From: Methylobacteriaceae bacterium
Lineage (GTDB): Bacteria; Pseudomonadota; Alphaproteobacteria; Rhizobiales; Beijerinckiaceae
DNA: 6,545 nt
NCBI GenBank assembly: GCA_019247255.1
Contig: JAFAPJ010000650.1
Coordinates: 1 to 6,545, forward strand
Direction: 5' to 3'
The notes below the pieces were generated by a model. The model was not told where the DNA came from. It saw only the letters and a program-made list of their open reading frames with translations, and ran no database searches. The position numbers and the translations under genes are program-made. Positions 5,715 through 6,545 of the stretch are shown here, piece after piece; the stretch's first letter is position 1, and each line of letters begins with the position of its first letter.

Positions 5715-6545
5715 TCAGGCGGCCGCGCGGGCCGGGTCGGGCCCGAGCCAGGCTTCAAGGTCGGCGCGGGCGCGGTCGGTCAGCGCACGCTTCTTGGCGA
5801 GCGCCTTCTCGCTCCCGCGCAGGCGCTTCCCGTCCGGGCTCTTCGGTATCCGCTCCAGCGGTGGAAACAGCCCGAAATTCACGTTCATCGGCTGGAAGGA
5901 ACGCGGGCGTCCCGGCGCATCGCCCTCCTCGGCCGCAAGATGCCCGCCCGTGATATGGGCGACCAGAGCGCCGAGCGCCGTCGTCCCGGGCAGGGCTCGC
6001 GGGGTCTCGCCGCGCCGCTCGGCTGCCGCGAAGCGGCCCGCGACGAGGCCGATCGCGGCGCTCTCGACATAGCCCTCGCAGCCCGTGATCTGGCCGGCGA
6101 AGCGCAGATGCGGCAGCGTCCTCAGCCGCAGCGTCCCGTCCAGAAGCTTCGGCGAATTGAGGTAGGTGTTGCGGTGAAGGCCGCCGAGCCGGGCGAATTC
6201 GGCCCGCTCGAGCCCGGGGATCGTGCGGAAGACCCGCACCTGTTCGGCGTGCTTCAGCTTGGTCTGGAAGCCCACCATGTTGAAGAGCGTGCCGAGCGCG
6301 TTGTCCTGCCGAAGCTGCACGACCGCGTAGGGCTTGACGTCCGGCCGGTGCGGGTTCGTGAGCCCGACGGGCTTCATCGGGCCCCAGCGCAGCGTCTCGC
6401 GGCCGCGTTCCGCCATCACCTCGACCGGCAGGCAGCCATCGAAATAGGGGGTGCTCGCCTCCCATTTCTTGAAGCTCGTCTTCTCGCCGGCGATGAGCGC
6501 GTCGACGAAGGCCTCGTACTGGTCGCGGTCGAGCGGGCAGTTGAT
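5715..6545 (-). CDS. trmFO: Methylenetetrahydrofolate-tRNA-(uracil-5-)-methyltransferase TrmFO, C-terminal 276 residues
   Basis: TrmFO makes 5-methyluridine at position 54 of tRNAs, using 5,10-methylenetetrahydrofolate as carbon donor and reduced FAD. The window holds the C-terminal 276 residues; family members are about 440-470 long, so the N-terminal FAD Rossmann motif lies off the right edge. Clear family landmarks are [20 protein letters not shown], whose Cys (visible residue 38, bases 6432-6434) corresponds to a conserved catalytic cysteine, then [53 protein letters not shown] for FAD binding, and [10 protein letters not shown] near the end. The frame is open to base 6545 without interruption. 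The C-terminus ends in an alanine-rich tail. It is a cytosolic core-genome gene and sits upstream of the broken FMN reductase. Confidence 0.96.
   Translation of the reverse strand: MNCPLDRDQYEAFVDALIAGEKTSFKKWEASTPYFDGCLPVEVMAERGRETLRWGPMKPVGLTNPHRPDVKPYAVVQLRQDNALGTLFNMVGFQTKLKHAEQVRVFRTIPGLERAEFARLGGLHRNTYLNSPKLLDGTLRLRTLPHLRFAGQITGCEGYVESAAIGLVAGRFAAAERRGETPRALPGTTALGALVAHITGGHLAAEEGDAPGRPRSFQPMNVNFGLFPPLERIPKSPDGKRLRGSEKALAKKRALTDRARADLEAWLGPDPARAAA

Overview
The flanking genes have roughly 70% or higher G+C and strong GC3 bias. Their families (an aminoacyl:carrier-protein ligase operon, TrmFO, a TPP-dependent enzyme) fit an alphaproteobacterium of the Hyphomicrobiales. A Methylobacterium-like organism is plausible, but the sequence alone does not fix the genus.

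Left part (1-1777, minus strand): a three-gene operon read right to left. It encodes a stand-alone acyl carrier protein, an acyl-CoA-dehydrogenase-fold flavoprotein, and the N-terminus of a class II aminoacyl-tRNA-synthetase-like amino acid:[carrier protein] ligase that runs off the left edge. This triad is known from Bradyrhizobium and Agrobacterium. There the ligase loads an amino acid onto the phosphopantetheine arm of the carrier protein, and the end product is unknown. The flavoprotein here seems to lack the catalytic glutamate of acyl-CoA dehydrogenases at both usual positions.

Centre (1778-3876): a 392-base divergent intergenic region with several short hairpins, then a plus-strand thiamine-diphosphate enzyme of the acetolactate-synthase-like superfamily with all cofactor motifs present.

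Island (about 3877-5155): an abrupt drop in G+C (about 50%, locally 30%) between two convergent high-GC genes. On the minus strand it holds a membrane-anchored or exported protein of unknown family, followed 8 bases later by a 103-residue protein. The latter resembles the start of a larger effector or polymorphic-toxin-type protein and ends exactly at the TPP-enzyme stop codon. This looks like a degraded effector/immunity-type cassette, which is inference. A 47-codon plus-strand ORF with a CxxC motif, an ideal Shine-Dalgarno and high GC3 starts antisense to the signal sequence of the exported protein.

Right part (5156-6545, minus strand): trmFO (tRNA m5U54 methyltransferase, C-terminal 276 residues), followed after 30 bases by an NADPH-dependent FMN reductase-family gene broken by a one-base frameshift.
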